Assembly: GCF_001422045.1 (NCBI RefSeq)
Contig: NZ_LMLW01000001.1
Coordinates: 628,972-692,971 of the forward strand
Origin: Sphingomonas sp. Leaf242
GTDB taxonomy: Bacteria > Pseudomonadota > Alphaproteobacteria > Sphingomonadales > Sphingomonadaceae
DNA: 64,000 nt
Reading direction: 5' to 3'
Shown here: positions 9,001-18,044 of the stretch, piece by piece
Numbering within the stretch: position 1 is the stretch's first letter
Layout: each line of letters opens with the position of its first letter
Program-made: the position numbers and the translations under genes
The notes under the pieces: model-generated
Database searches by the model: none
Seen by the model: the letters and a program-made list of their open reading frames with translations, nothing else
What the model was told of the DNA's origin: nothing

Positions 9001-11394
9001 ATGACCCAGTACCCCGTCCTTCCCCTTCGCGACATCGTCGTGTTCCCGCACATGATCGTGCCGCTGTTCGTCGGCCGCGATAAGTCCGTTGCCGCGCTCG
9101 AAGCGGCCATGGCGGCGGACAAGGAGATCTATCTCGTCGCGCAGGTCGATCCCGCAGAGGACGATCCCTCGCGCGACGACCTGTATTCGATGGGCGTCAC
9201 CGCGACGGTGCTCCAGTTGCTCAAGCTCCCTGACGGCACCGTCCGCGTGCTGGTCGAGGGCAAGGGCCGCGCCACGCTGGAGACGCTGGACGAAAGCGGC
9301 GACTTCCTCACCGCAACGGTCGAGCCGGTCGCCGATGCCGAGGTCGAAGGGCCGGAGCTCATCGCGCTGATGCGCTCGGTGGTCGACCAGTTCGAGAACT
9401 ACGCCAAGCTCAACCGCAAGCTCTCGTCGGAAACGTCGGTGCAGCTGTCCGAGATCGAGGACGCGTCGAAGCTCTCCGACGCGGTGATCGCCAACGTCCA
9501 GATCAAGGTTGCCGAGAAGCAGGCGATCCTGCTCGAAACCAACCCGTCGAAGCGCCTCGAAATGGCGTTCGCGGCGATGGAGGGCGAGCTGGGCGTCCTT
9601 CAGGTCGAGAAGAAGATCAAGAGCCGAGTCAAGCGCCAGATGGAGAAGACGCAGCGCGAATATTACCTCAACGAGCAGTTGAAGGCGATCCAGCGCGAGC
9701 TCGGCAACGAGGACGGCGAGGGCGAAGGCGACGAGATCGCCGAGCTGACGCAGAAGATCGCGACGCTCAAGATGAGCAAGGAAGCGCGCGGCAAGGCGAC
9801 GTCGGAGTTGAAGAAGCTCAAGACGATGGCGCCGATGAGCGCCGAGGCGACCGTCGTGCGCAATTATCTCGACGTGCTGCTCGGGCTCCCCTGGGGCAAG
9901 AAGTCGAAGATCAAGAAGGACATCGCCGCCGCGCAGGTGACGCTGGACGAGGATCATTACGCGCTCGAGAAGGTCAAGGACCGGATCGTCGAGTATCTCG
10001 CCGTGCAGGCGCGCACCAACAAACTGAAGGGGCCTATCCTGTGCCTCGTCGGCCCTCCGGGCGTCGGCAAGACCTCGCTCGGCAAGTCGATCGCCAAGGC
10101 GACCGGGCGCGAGTTCATCCGCCAGTCGCTCGGCGGCGTGCGCGACGAAGCCGAGATCCGTGGGCATCGCCGCACCTATATCGGCTCGCTGCCGGGCAAG
10201 ATCGTGACGAACCTCAAAAAGGCCGGCACGTCGAACCCGCTGTTCCTGCTCGACGAGATCGACAAGCTCGGCCAGGATTTCCGCGGCGATCCGGCGTCGG
10301 CGCTGCTCGAGGTGCTCGACCCGGAGCAGAACGGCAAGTTCCAGGACCATTATCTGGAGGTCGATATCGACCTGTCGGACGTGATGTTCGTCTGCACGGC
10401 CAACTCGCTCAACCTGCCGCAAGCGCTGCTCGACCGCATGGAGATCATCCGTCTGGAGGGCTATACCGAGGACGAGAAGGTCGAGATCGCCGAGCGTCAT
10501 CTGGTCGAGAAGCAGATCGAGGCGCACGGCCTGAAGCCGGGCGAGTTCACGCTGACGCAGGAGGGGCTTCGCACGCTCATCCAGCAGTACACGCGTGAGG
10601 CCGGCGTGCGCACGCTGGAGCGCGAGATCGCCAAGCTGTGCCGCAAGGCGCTGCGTCAGATTCTCGAGAACAAGACGACCAGCGTTACGATCACGCCCGA
10701 GAATATCGGCGAATATGCCGGCGTGCAGAAGTATCGCCACGGGCTCGGCGAGACCGAGAACCAGATCGGTGCGGTCACCGGGCTGGCCTGGACCGAGGTC
10801 GGCGGCGAGTTGCTGACGATCGAGAGCGTGACCGTTGCAGGCAAGGGCCAGGCCAAGCTTACCGGCAAGCTCGGCGACGTGATGAAGGAGTCGATCGAGA
10901 CCGCTTTCAGCTTCGTCAAGGCGCGCGCGCCGAGCTACGGGATCAAGCCGAGCCTGTTCGCGCGGAAGGATATCCACATCCATCTGCCCGAGGGTGCGGT
11001 GCCGAAGGATGGTCCGTCGGCGGGTATCGGCATGGTCACGTCGATCGTCTCGACGTTGACCGGCGTGCCGATCCGGCGCGAGGTGGCGATGACCGGCGAA
11101 GTGACGCTGCGCGGCCGCGTGCTGCCGATCGGTGGCCTCAAGGAGAAGCTGCTGGCGGCGCTCCGTGGCGGAATCGAGACGGTGCTGATCCCGGCCGAGA
11201 ACGAGAAGGACCTCGCGGAGATTCCGGCGAACATCAAGGCGGGGCTCAAGATCATCCCCGTTTTGCATGTCGACGAGGTGCTCCGTCTGGCGCTGACCGA
11301 GCCGCTCGAAGCGATCGAGTGGACCGATGCGGACGAATTGGCGGCGCTGCCGCCGGCACCGATCGCACCGGTCGGGGGTGGCCTTCACCACTGA
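9001..11394 (+). CDS. lon: ATP-dependent protease La (Lon)
   Basis: Homo-oligomeric AAA+ serine protease that degrades damaged and short-lived regulatory proteins in the cytoplasm. 797 residues from the ATG at 9001 (GGAG five bases upstream): N-terminal substrate-binding domain ([15 protein letters not shown]), charged coiled-coil region, Walker A GPPGVGKT, Walker B LFLLDEID, and a C-terminal protease domain with the Ser673/Lys716 dyad (PKDGPSAG and GGLKEK). An in-frame ATG at 8977 would add only 8 residues. With clpP-clpX upstream and hup downstream the order matches that found in many proteobacteria, apart from the chaA/aminopeptidase insertion. Confidence 0.97.
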   Translation: MTQYPVLPLRDIVVFPHMIVPLFVGRDKSVAALEAAMAADKEIYLVAQVDPAEDDPSRDDLYSMGVTATVLQLLKLPDGTVRVLVEGKGRATLETLDESGDFLTATVEPVADAEVEGPELIALMRSVVDQFENYAKLNRKLSSETSVQLSEIEDASKLSDAVIANVQIKVAEKQAILLETNPSKRLEMAFAAMEGELGVLQVEKKIKSRVKRQMEKTQREYYLNEQLKAIQRELGNEDGEGEGDEIAELTQKIATLKMSKEARGKATSELKKLKTMAPMSAEATVVRNYLDVLLGLPWGKKSKIKKDIAAAQVTLDEDHYALEKVKDRIVEYLAVQARTNKLKGPILCLVGPPGVGKTSLGKSIAKATGREFIRQSLGGVRDEAEIRGHRRTYIGSLPGKIVTNLKKAGTSNPLFLLDEIDKLGQDFRGDPASALLEVLDPEQNGKFQDHYLEVDIDLSDVMFVCTANSLNLPQALLDRMEIIRLEGYTEDEKVEIAERHLVEKQIEAHGLKPGEFTLTQEGLRTLIQQYTREAGVRTLEREIAKLCRKALRQILENKTTSVTITPENIGEYAGVQKYRHGLGETENQIGAVTGLAWTEVGGELLTIESVTVAGKGQAKLTGKLGDVMKESIETAFSFVKARAPSYGIKPSLFARKDIHIHLPEGAVPKDGPSAGIGMVTSIVSTLTGVPIRREVAMTGEVTLRGRVLPIGGLKEKLLAALRGGIETVLIPAENEKDLAEIPANIKAGLKIIPVLHVDEVLRLALTEPLEAIEWTDADELAALPPAPIAPVGGGLHH

Positions 11395-11518
11395 TCCATG
11401 TTTGGTAAGCGATGACGCGGCGGTTTCGTTTGACAGCAGACGGGGCCGCCGCATTATTGCGCGCTGAGTGCGGTCGCGAGTCCATCGTGGCTGATTCGAG
11501 TTTTTTCCGGGGGATTAT

Positions 11519-11791
11519 ATGAACAAGCAGGAGCTGATCGCGACGGTTGCCGACACGTCCGGGCTGGTAAAAGCCGACGCGGTCAAGGCGGTCGAGGCGG
11601 TGTTCGACGCGATCGAGGCATCGCTCAAGAAGGGCGACGAGGTTCGCCTGGTCGGTTTCGGCACGTTCTCGATCTCGAAGCGCAAGGCGTCGACCGGCCG
11701 CAATCCCCGCACCGGCGAGCCGATGACGATCAAGGCCTCGACCCAGCCTAAGTTCAAGGCCGGCAAGGGCCTGAAGGACGCGGTCAACTAG
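11519..11791 (+). CDS. hupB: DNA-binding protein HU
   Basis: A 90-residue nucleoid protein that binds and bends DNA as a dimer. The family signature region GFGTFSISKRKASTGRNPRTGE, with the DNA-inserting arm and its conserved proline, is complete. The N-terminal helices MNKQELIATVADTSGL match HU rather than IHF. GGGGGATT gives a ribosome-binding site. It follows lon, the usual position of hup in proteobacteria, but with 124 bp between them and probably its own promoter. Confidence 0.95.
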   Translation: MNKQELIATVADTSGLVKADAVKAVEAVFDAIEASLKKGDEVRLVGFGTFSISKRKASTGRNPRTGEPMTIKASTQPKFKAGKGLKDAVN

Positions 11792-11858
11792 GACCGGTGT
11801 CGATAGGGCTGGACAGGTGGACGGGGTCTGCCTAAAGGCCCGCTTCCGAACGAGTTTC

Positions 11859-11933
11859 GGGCGCGTAGCTCAGTGGTAGAGCACACCCTTCACACGGGTG
11901 GGGTCGCTGGTTCAATCCCAGCCGCGCCCACCA
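11859..11933 (+). tRNA. tRNA-Val (anticodon CAC)
   Basis: Cloverleaf with acceptor GGGCGCG pairing with CGCGCCC, D-arm AGCTCAGTGGTAGAGC, anticodon stem CACCC/GGGTG closing the loop TTCACAC (CAC at 11891-11893), T-loop GTTCAATCC, and an encoded CCA. The anticodon reads GUG valine codons. Confidence 0.96.
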
Positions 11934-11940
11934 TATTTAC

Positions 11941-11969
11941 GCCGGTCCCTTCGCACGAAGGGGCCGGCG
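11941..11969 (+). terminator. Terminator-like hairpin after tRNA-Val
   Basis: GCCGGTCCCTTCG pairs with CGAAGGGGCCGGC (one G-T pair) around a short loop, followed by a mixed T-rich stretch (TTGCTGTTTCT). The U run is interrupted. Confidence 0.6.
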
Positions 11970-12030
11970 TTGCTGTTTCTGTAGTGCGTCGGGATAGGGT
12001 GATTTGGCCAGAGGCATAGTTAAGCCTCGT

Positions 12031-12114
12031 CCGTCATCCTGACGAAAGTCAGGACCCAGAGCCACACTGTGCAACGCCCGTTACCCTGGATCCTGACTTT
12101 CGTCAGGATGACGG
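12031..12114. repeat. Paired palindromic element, type A
   Basis: CCGTCATCCTGACGAAAGTC and GACTTTCGTCAGGATGACGG are exact inverted copies separated by about 45 bp. Nearly identical to the element at 3.14 kb. Confidence 0.9.
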
Positions 12115-12190
12115 AGCGGCTTTCGTGGCGCAGCGTGCGGCAAAGATCAGTCCTTCGTACAACATGACAGCTTCTTCATTAGGCTGGTTC

Positions 12191-12202
12191 GTTCGATCGA
12201 AC
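12191..12202. promoter_or_regulatory. Candidate TetR-family operator
   Basis: GTTCGATCGAAC is a perfect 12-bp palindrome ending 12 bp before the GTG of the adjacent TetR-type gene. This is a usual place for an autoregulatory operator. The assignment is inference from symmetry and position. Confidence 0.4.
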
Positions 12203-12214
12203 TAAACGCCGCTC

Positions 12215-12853
12215 GTGGTCCAGTCCCGACTCCTCGACATCGCGATCAGCGAATTCGGCACCAAGGGGTTGGAGGGGGCGAGCACGCGCGGGATCGCCGC
12301 GGCGGCGGGGACAGCGATGTCCTCGATCACCTATCATTACGGTGGCAAGGAGGGCTTGTACCTCGCCGCCGCTGACCGGATCGCCGAACGCATGTCGGCC
12401 GTCATGGGCGACCCGTCCGAGCTATCGCACGACGTCGCAGCGGACGACGCCAGCGAAGCCCGCGCCCAGATCCACCGCATCTTCGGCCGGCTGGCGGACA
12501 AGATGGCGAGCAACGAGAGCGCCGACTGGACGCTGTTCGTCCTGCGCGAACAGATGAAGCCGAGCGAGGCGTTCGAGCGGATCTATGGCGGCGTGATGGG
12601 CCAGATGGTGCGCAGGCTCAGCGATCTCGTCTGCATCGCCACTGGTTGCGCCGAGATCCGCACCGGCAGGATCGCGACGATCACCTTGATGGGGCAGGTC
12701 ATCACGCTGCGGGCGAACCGCGCGACCTGCCTCAAACTGCTCGAGCGCGATACGCTCGAACCTAACGACATTCTCGATATCAAGGCGCGGATCGACGCCA
12801 ATATCGACGCCATTCTCGATTCGATGCGTGCTGAAGAACAGGGCCAGGCATGA
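12215..12853 (+). CDS. TetR family transcriptional regulator
   Basis: 212 residues. The N-terminal helix-turn-helix (STRGIAAAAGTAMSSITYHYGGKEGLYLAA) is the canonical TetR DNA-binding domain. The C-terminal ligand domain resembles the CerR/DUF1956 group (about residues 85-200). An in-frame TAA at 12203 forces the start to the GTG at 12215 or later. It overlaps the membrane fusion protein gene by 4 bp and heads the exporter operon, so it probably represses its own operon and responds to an exported compound. The palindrome just upstream is the likely operator. Confidence 0.88.
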   Translation: MVQSRLLDIAISEFGTKGLEGASTRGIAAAAGTAMSSITYHYGGKEGLYLAAADRIAERMSAVMGDPSELSHDVAADDASEARAQIHRIFGRLADKMASNESADWTLFVLREQMKPSEAFERIYGGVMGQMVRRLSDLVCIATGCAEIRTGRIATITLMGQVITLRANRATCLKLLERDTLEPNDILDIKARIDANIDAILDSMRAEEQGQA

Positions 12854-14013
12854 CCGACCAGATGAACCACTCCGACGCCAACCACGACGACGAGGATCGC
12901 AAGGACGATCCGAACGGTGAGGATCAGCAGTCCGATGCCGACCAGCAGGACGAGTCCGAGGACGACAAGAAGCCGTCGGTGTTCAAGAAGCCGATCTTCT
13001 GGATCATCCTTGTCATCGTCGTCGGCGGACTGATCATCGGCGGGGTGCTCTACTGGCTGCACGCGCGGCAGTTCGAGTCGACCGACGACGCGTTCGTCGA
13101 CACGCACATCGTCCGCCTCGCGCCTCAGGTCGCCGGCACCCTGGTCCAGGTCGCCGATATCGACAACCGGCATGTCGAGGCGGGTCGCCTGCTTGCGGTG
13201 ATCAAGTCGTCGGGCCGCCACGCGCAGGTCGTCGAGGCGCAGGCGAACGAATCGCAGGCGCGTGCGCAGTTCGCGCAGGCGCAGGCACAGGTCACCGCTG
13301 CCGAGGCGCAACGCCATCAGGCCGCCGCACAGGCGCGCGTACCGATGGCGGCCGCCGTGAAGGCCCAGCAGGATCTCGCGCGCTACGAGGCGCTGCTACG
13401 GCTCGATCCGAGCGCAGTCGCGGGCCAGCAACTCGATCAGGCGCGCGCCACCGCCCGCCAGACCGCCGCCGATGCCGCCGCCGCCCGCGAGCAGATCGAC
13501 ACCGCCACCGCGCAGATCAGCGTCGCCAGGAAGCAGGTCGGCGCGGCCAAGTCGGTGATCGACGCCCGCCGCGCGCAGGTCGATCAGGCGAACGTCACGA
13601 TCGGCGATCTCCGCGTGACCGCGCCGGTCGCAGGGCAGGTCGTCAATCGCTCGGTCAACGTCGGCTCCTATGTCGCGCCCGGCACGCAGCTGATGGCGAT
13701 CATCCCCGACAAAATGTGGGTGACTGCGAACTTCAAGGAAACGCAACTTACCTTGATGCGGATCGGCCAGCCCGTCGACATCCACGTCGACGCGTATCCC
13801 GGCGTCGACTTCAAGGGCCACGTCGACTCGATCCAGCGCGGCGCCGGCCAAGCGTTCGCCCTGCTGCCCCCGCAGAACGCGACCGGCAACTATGTGAAGG
13901 TGGTCCAGCGCGTGCCGGTGCGGATCGTGTTCGACGCGAAGAACGGCCCCGATCCGAAGCGCTATCCGATCGGTCCCGGCATGTCGGTGGTGCCGACCGT
14001 CAAGGTCCGCTGA
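12850..14013 (+). CDS. emrA: HlyD/EmrA-type membrane fusion protein
   Basis: 387 residues: an unusually acidic N-terminal cytoplasmic tail (Asp/Glu-rich, about residues 1-45), one membrane helix (PIFWIILVIVVGGLIIGGVLYWL), then the lipoyl half-motifs and a long Ala/Gln-rich coiled-coil hairpin (about 130-250), and the beta-barrel region IPDKMWVTANFKETQL. It is the periplasmic adaptor that joins the inner-membrane MFS pump to the outer-membrane channel encoded next. The ATGA overlap with the TetR gene and the 1-bp gap to emrB indicate one operon. Confidence 0.9.
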   Translation: MTDQMNHSDANHDDEDRKDDPNGEDQQSDADQQDESEDDKKPSVFKKPIFWIILVIVVGGLIIGGVLYWLHARQFESTDDAFVDTHIVRLAPQVAGTLVQVADIDNRHVEAGRLLAVIKSSGRHAQVVEAQANESQARAQFAQAQAQVTAAEAQRHQAAAQARVPMAAAVKAQQDLARYEALLRLDPSAVAGQQLDQARATARQTAADAAAAREQIDTATAQISVARKQVGAAKSVIDARRAQVDQANVTIGDLRVTAPVAGQVVNRSVNVGSYVAPGTQLMAIIPDKMWVTANFKETQLTLMRIGQPVDIHVDAYPGVDFKGHVDSIQRGAGQAFALLPPQNATGNYVKVVQRVPVRIVFDAKNGPDPKRYPIGPGMSVVPTVKVR

Positions 14014-14014
14014 G

Positions 14015-15631
14015 GTGGCGAAAGCTCCTGCGAAAGTCGATGCGGGAGGCGGTCACACGTGGTCGCCAAGCCGGTCGGCGGCGGGCAAATACAGCCCGTG
14101 GCTGATCGTCGCGATCATCTCGATTCCGACCTTCATGGAGGTGCTCGACACCTCGATCGCCAACGTCGCGCTCGATCATATCTCGGGCGGGCTGTCGATC
14201 ACCACCGATCAGGCGACGTGGGTGCTGACCAGCTACCTCGTCGCCAACGCGATCGTCATCCCGATCTCGGGTTGGCTGTCGGACGCGATCGGCCGAAAGC
14301 GCTATTTTCTGCTGTCGATCGCGCTGTTCACGCTCGCATCGCTTCTGTGCGGCCTTGCTCCCAACATCGGGACGCTCGTCGTCGCGCGCGTGCTGCAAGG
14401 CATCGGCGGTGGCGGACTGGCGCCAGTCGAGCAGTCGATCCTCGCCGACACCTTCCCGCCCAAGCAACGCGGGATGGCGTTCGCCGCGTTCGCGATCGTC
14501 GTCGTCGTTGGCCCCGTGCTCGGGCCGACGCTCGGGGGCTACATCGTCGAATATTCGAGCTGGCACTGGGTGTTCCTGATCAACGTCCCCGTCGGCATCG
14601 CCGCGTGGTTCCTGGTCGAGACGTTCGTCGACGAGCCCGACCAGGTGAAGAAGGACCGCGACGAGCGCTTCAAGAACGGCCTGACGATCGACTATGTCGG
14701 CGTCGCGCTGGTCGCGCTCGGGCTTGGCTTCCTCGAACTCACCTTCGATCGCGGCGAGCGCGAGGACTGGTTCGCGAGCGGCTTCATCGTCATGTCGGCG
14801 ATCATCGCCGCGGTGTCGCTGGTCACGCTCGTCATCTGGGAGCTCAACCACAAGGACCCGGTGATCGACCTCAAGCTGATGAAGAACCGCAACTTCGCGC
14901 TGACGATCGGCGTGATGGGCGTCACCGGAATGATTCTGTTCGGCACCACGCAGTTGATCCCGCAGATGCTGCAACAGGTGCTCGGCTACAGCTCGCTCGA
15001 CGCGGGTCTCGCGCTGACCGCCGGCGGTCTCGCGACGCTCGTCATGGTGCCGTTCGCGGGCCGGTTGAGCGGGCTGGTCGACGTGCGCTTCCTGCTGTTC
15101 CCGGCGTTGCTGGTGCAAGCGTTCGCGCTGTGGAACATGAGCCACCTGACCGCCGACATCGCGTTCTCCGACGCGGCGTTCGCGCGGCTGTTCCAGGCGA
15201 TGGCGCTGCCGTTCCTGTTCGTGCCGATCAACGCGATCGCCTATGTCGGGCTCAAGCAGACGCAGACCGCGCAAGCCTCGAGCCTGCTCAACGTCTCGCG
15301 CAATCTCGGTGGGACGATCGGCATCTGCTTCGCGCAGACTCAGCTCGCGGGCGGATTGCAGCGGCATCAGTCGGAACTGACGCAGACGCTCAACCAGCTC
15401 GATCCGAATTATAACGACTGGATGCAGAAGGCGACGAGCGTGTTCGGCGGGCAGGGCGATTCGACGACGCCGCTGGCCGTTCTCTACAGCCAGATGCAGC
15501 GGCAGGCGACGATGCTCGCGTTCCTCGACGTGTTCCGCGCGATGATGGTGGTCGTGCTGTGCGTCGCGCCACTGGTTCTATTCATGCGCTCCGGCAAGAC
15601 CGGCGGCGCGCCCTCGGGAGGGATGCATTGA
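14015..15631 (+). CDS. emrB: MFS multidrug exporter, DHA2 family (EmrB type)
   Basis: 538 residues with about fourteen hydrophobic segments. The motif FMEVLDTSIANVALDHISGGL is the DHA2 motif D region in helix 1, and GWLSDAIGRKRYF is the conserved MFS motif A loop between helices 2 and 3. LGPTLGGYI matches the antiporter motif C. It exports drugs or hydrophobic compounds in exchange for protons, through the EmrA-type adaptor and the outer-membrane lipoprotein. The GTG start lies 1 bp after the emrA stop. Confidence 0.9.
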   Translation: MAKAPAKVDAGGGHTWSPSRSAAGKYSPWLIVAIISIPTFMEVLDTSIANVALDHISGGLSITTDQATWVLTSYLVANAIVIPISGWLSDAIGRKRYFLLSIALFTLASLLCGLAPNIGTLVVARVLQGIGGGGLAPVEQSILADTFPPKQRGMAFAAFAIVVVVGPVLGPTLGGYIVEYSSWHWVFLINVPVGIAAWFLVETFVDEPDQVKKDRDERFKNGLTIDYVGVALVALGLGFLELTFDRGEREDWFASGFIVMSAIIAAVSLVTLVIWELNHKDPVIDLKLMKNRNFALTIGVMGVTGMILFGTTQLIPQMLQQVLGYSSLDAGLALTAGGLATLVMVPFAGRLSGLVDVRFLLFPALLVQAFALWNMSHLTADIAFSDAAFARLFQAMALPFLFVPINAIAYVGLKQTQTAQASSLLNVSRNLGGTIGICFAQTQLAGGLQRHQSELTQTLNQLDPNYNDWMQKATSVFGGQGDSTTPLAVLYSQMQRQATMLAFLDVFRAMMVVVLCVAPLVLFMRSGKTGGAPSGGMH

Positions 15632-17094
15632 TGCGTGCGCGGTTCATGGTGGTTGCGGTTGCGGCCCTGCTCGCGGGGTGCACCGTCGGCCCTAACTACA
15701 CGCCGCCCGAGATGGCGGTGCCGCCGGCGTTCGTCGGTCCGCAGGCCACCGTCGGTGCGACCGTCGATCCGGCGCGCTGGTGGTCGGCATTCGGCGATCC
15801 GCAGCTGGACGGCCTCGTCGACCGCGCGTTGAAGGGCAATCCCGACATCGCCATCGCCGCCTCGCGCGTTCGCCAGGCGCGGTTGCAGGAGATCGTCGCG
15901 CGCTCGCAAGGATTGCCGAGCGTCAATGCGAGCGCCAGCCCGAGCCATATCGAGTTCAGCAAGAATGCCGGCCTGTCGTCGATCGCCCGTGCGTTCAGCG
16001 GCGGCGCGGGGGCAGGCGGCACCGGCTCGACCGGCGGCATCGCACTCCCCGGCAGCGGGATCACGACCTATTCCGTCGGGTTCGATGCGAGCTGGGAACT
16101 CGACCTGTTCGGTGGTGTCCGTCGCAGCACCGAGGGCGCGCGGGCGCGGACCGAATCCGCAGTCTGGTCGAAGCGCGATGCTGCGGTGACTTTGGCCGCC
16201 GAAGTCGCGCAGGCGTATTTTGCGCTCCGGCTCGACCAGGCGCAGCTTGCGACGATCGAGGGCGAGATCGCCAACCAGCAACGCGCGCTGACGATCGCGG
16301 GCAACATCGCCAAGGTCGGCCTCGTCCCGCCGATCGACGTCACCCGCCAGCGTGCCTCGATCACCTCGACGCAAGCGCGCGCCGAACCGGTCCGTGCCGA
16401 TGTCGACGTCCGCATGCACGCGCTGGCCATCCTGCTCGGGGAGCCGCCCGCGACGTTGATGACCGAACTCGCAGCGCCTTTGGTAGCACCGCTAGGCGTA
16501 CCGTCGATCCCGGCGGGCCTGCCTTCCGAGCTGTTGCGCCGCCGCCCCGACGTACGCGCGGCCGAACGAGATCTGGCGGCCTCGACCGCGGATATCGGCG
16601 TTGCGGTGGCGGACATGTATCCGAAGTTCAGCCTCACTGGCATGGGCCAGCTGATCTCGACCGCGCTCGGCAATCTATTTTCGGGGGACAGCCTCCAGCT
16701 GACCGCGTCCGGTGCGGCGCAGTTTCCGTTGCTCGACTGGGGCCGGCGCAAGTCGACTGTGAAGTCGCGCGAGGAGGACCGCCAGCAGGCGTATCTGCGC
16801 TATCGCTCAACCGTGTTGCAGGCGTTGCGCGACGTCGAGGACCCGCTCGCACAGATCGCGGCCGAGCGTCGCCGCAACGCAGCGTTGCAGCGCGGGGTAG
16901 TTGATGCGCAGAGCAGCGCGAACGCGGCGGAGTCGCAATACCGGACCGGCTTCGTGGCGCAGAATACGCTGCTGAATGCTGAGACGGACGTCCTGACGGC
17001 GCGCGAACAGCTGGTGTCGAGCGATGCGCAGTTGCGGCAACTGACGGTGGCGTTGTTCAAGGCACTGGGGGGCGGTTGGGAGCAGGCGGAGTAG
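15631..17094 (+). CDS. Outer-membrane efflux lipoprotein (NodT/OprM type)
   Basis: 487 residues starting with a lipoprotein signal (MVVAVAALLAGC). The NodT family start CTVGPNYTPPEM, the SWELDLFGGVRR motif and two OEP repeats (about 75-265 and 285-480) show a TolC-like trimeric channel. The ATG overlaps the emrB stop by one base (TGATG), so translation is coupled. It completes a tripartite exporter with the two genes upstream. A start at 15559 would only read through emrB. Confidence 0.92.
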   Translation: MRARFMVVAVAALLAGCTVGPNYTPPEMAVPPAFVGPQATVGATVDPARWWSAFGDPQLDGLVDRALKGNPDIAIAASRVRQARLQEIVARSQGLPSVNASASPSHIEFSKNAGLSSIARAFSGGAGAGGTGSTGGIALPGSGITTYSVGFDASWELDLFGGVRRSTEGARARTESAVWSKRDAAVTLAAEVAQAYFALRLDQAQLATIEGEIANQQRALTIAGNIAKVGLVPPIDVTRQRASITSTQARAEPVRADVDVRMHALAILLGEPPATLMTELAAPLVAPLGVPSIPAGLPSELLRRRPDVRAAERDLAASTADIGVAVADMYPKFSLTGMGQLISTALGNLFSGDSLQLTASGAAQFPLLDWGRRKSTVKSREEDRQQAYLRYRSTVLQALRDVEDPLAQIAAERRRNAALQRGVVDAQSSANAAESQYRTGFVAQNTLLNAETDVLTAREQLVSSDAQLRQLTVALFKALGGGWEQAE

Positions 17095-17131
17095 GAGCGC
17101 GCTTCACCCCGTCCGCTACCCACACCTAATT

Positions 17132-17184
17132 GTTCTCCCGCGAAGGCGGGAGCCCAGACTGGACTCCCGCCTTCGCGGGAGAAC
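17132..17184. repeat. Paired palindromic element, type B (short)
   Basis: GTTCTCCCGCGAAGGCGGGAG and CTCCCGCCTTCGCGGGAGAAC are exact inverted copies with only 11 bp between. It is the shortest version of the type seen here. Confidence 0.9.
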
Positions 17185-17220
17185 AAGGTAGTTGGAGAAC
17201 CGTACCCACCCTCAGCAAAC

Positions 17221-17323
17221 CACCCCGGCGAAGGCCGGGGCCCAATTGGGAAACGTCGGTAACCTAGGTGTGCGCTTCACCACTGCGACCTTGCCAATTG
17301 GGCCCCGGCCTTCGCCGGGGTGG
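17221..17323. repeat. Paired palindromic element, type C
   Basis: CACCCCGGCGAAGGCCGGGG, then CCCAATTGG, and at the right CCAATTGGGCCCCGG ending in CGCCGGGGTGG. The ends are inverted copies. With the type B element it accounts for the 305-bp gap between the efflux lipoprotein gene and the DUF6481-like gene, where I see no gene. Confidence 0.9.
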
Positions 17324-17399
17324 TAGTCTTTTCGCGTAAGGCGCTTTTAGCAAACGGTCGGTGGTTCACAAAGGAGGGCGGCCAAACGACCGCCCCGAA

Positions 17400-17735
17400 T
17401 CACTTCTTCTTATTCTTCCGCGCCGCGTACTTCGCGTCACGGATCGCCTTCTTCTCGGCGTCGGTCAGCTCGACCTTGGCCTCGGCCTCGCGCTTCTTCG
17501 CAGCAGCGGCCTCGGCTTCAGCCTTTTTCACAGCCTTCGCCTCGTCTTCGGCGGCACGCTTGGCAGCGCGCTTCTCGCGCTCGGCCAATTCCTTGGCCTC
17601 ACGCGCGGCGAGGCGCTCGGCAACGACGGCTTCGTCGATCGGCGGCTTGGCACGCAGCGCTTCCAGCGCCTTCTGCTTGGCGGCGGCTGCGCTGCTCGTG
17701 CGGTCCTGGAAACTGGGGTCCTTGAAAGAGGCCAT
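17400..17735 (-). CDS. DUF6481-like highly charged coiled-coil protein
   Basis: 111 residues from the ATG at 17735; a longer frame upstream lacks protein-like composition. Nearly the whole protein is Ala/Lys/Glu-rich helix (about residues 18-100) ending in KNKKK, with the opening MASFKDPSFQDRTSSAAAAK that I associate with DUF6481. No enzymatic motif or signal is present. It is probably a cytoplasmic coiled-coil protein of unknown role. Divergent from the lipoprotein gene at 18045. Confidence 0.7.
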   Translation of the reverse strand: MASFKDPSFQDRTSSAAAAKQKALEALRAKPPIDEAVVAERLAAREAKELAEREKRAAKRAAEDEAKAVKKAEAEAAAAKKREAEAKVELTDAEKKAIRDAKYAARKNKKK

Positions 17736-17894
17736 TGTCGTCGAATAATCCTGTAATGATGGTCTGACCGCTCGGACGCAGGGTTGCGCGAGCGGTGACG
17801 CTGGCAGCGCCTGTAAATCATCGCGCGCCGGATCGGAAGAGATGTGTTCGATAGCGCGGTTTTCAACCCCGTAGGGCGGCAGCATCCCAATCGA

Positions 17895-17923
17895 CCGTCA
17901 TCGAACCGTCACATCATAGTCAT
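17895..17923 (+). promoter_or_regulatory. Candidate PHO box (three 11-bp spaced repeats)
   Basis: CCGTCAT at 17895, CCGTCAC at 17906 and TAGTCAT at 17917 recur with exact 11-bp spacing, the geometry and core (TGTCAT-like) of PhoB sites. It lies 122 bp before the lipoprotein gene at 18045, in the 309-bp gap that otherwise shows no gene. Function is inferred from pattern only. Confidence 0.6.
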
Positions 17924-18044
17924 GCAAGCGTAACCCAAATCGCATCGCAGCGTCATCTGGCCAGCCTAACCGCCATGTCACGGTCGACAGGGGGGAGCCT
18001 GGGTCGATCCGAACAATCAACGGTACGACTCGGGAGTCCTTCGC

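Noticed and set aside
8962..11454. 830-codon open frame antisense to lon
   Set aside because: It is the exact shadow of lon; Arg/Leu/Asp-rich composition without domain structure, typical of antisense frames in high-GC DNA.
17132..17323. CRISPR-like cluster of repeats
   Set aside because: Only two unlike palindromic elements lie together, with no repeated unit and no spacers or cas genes.
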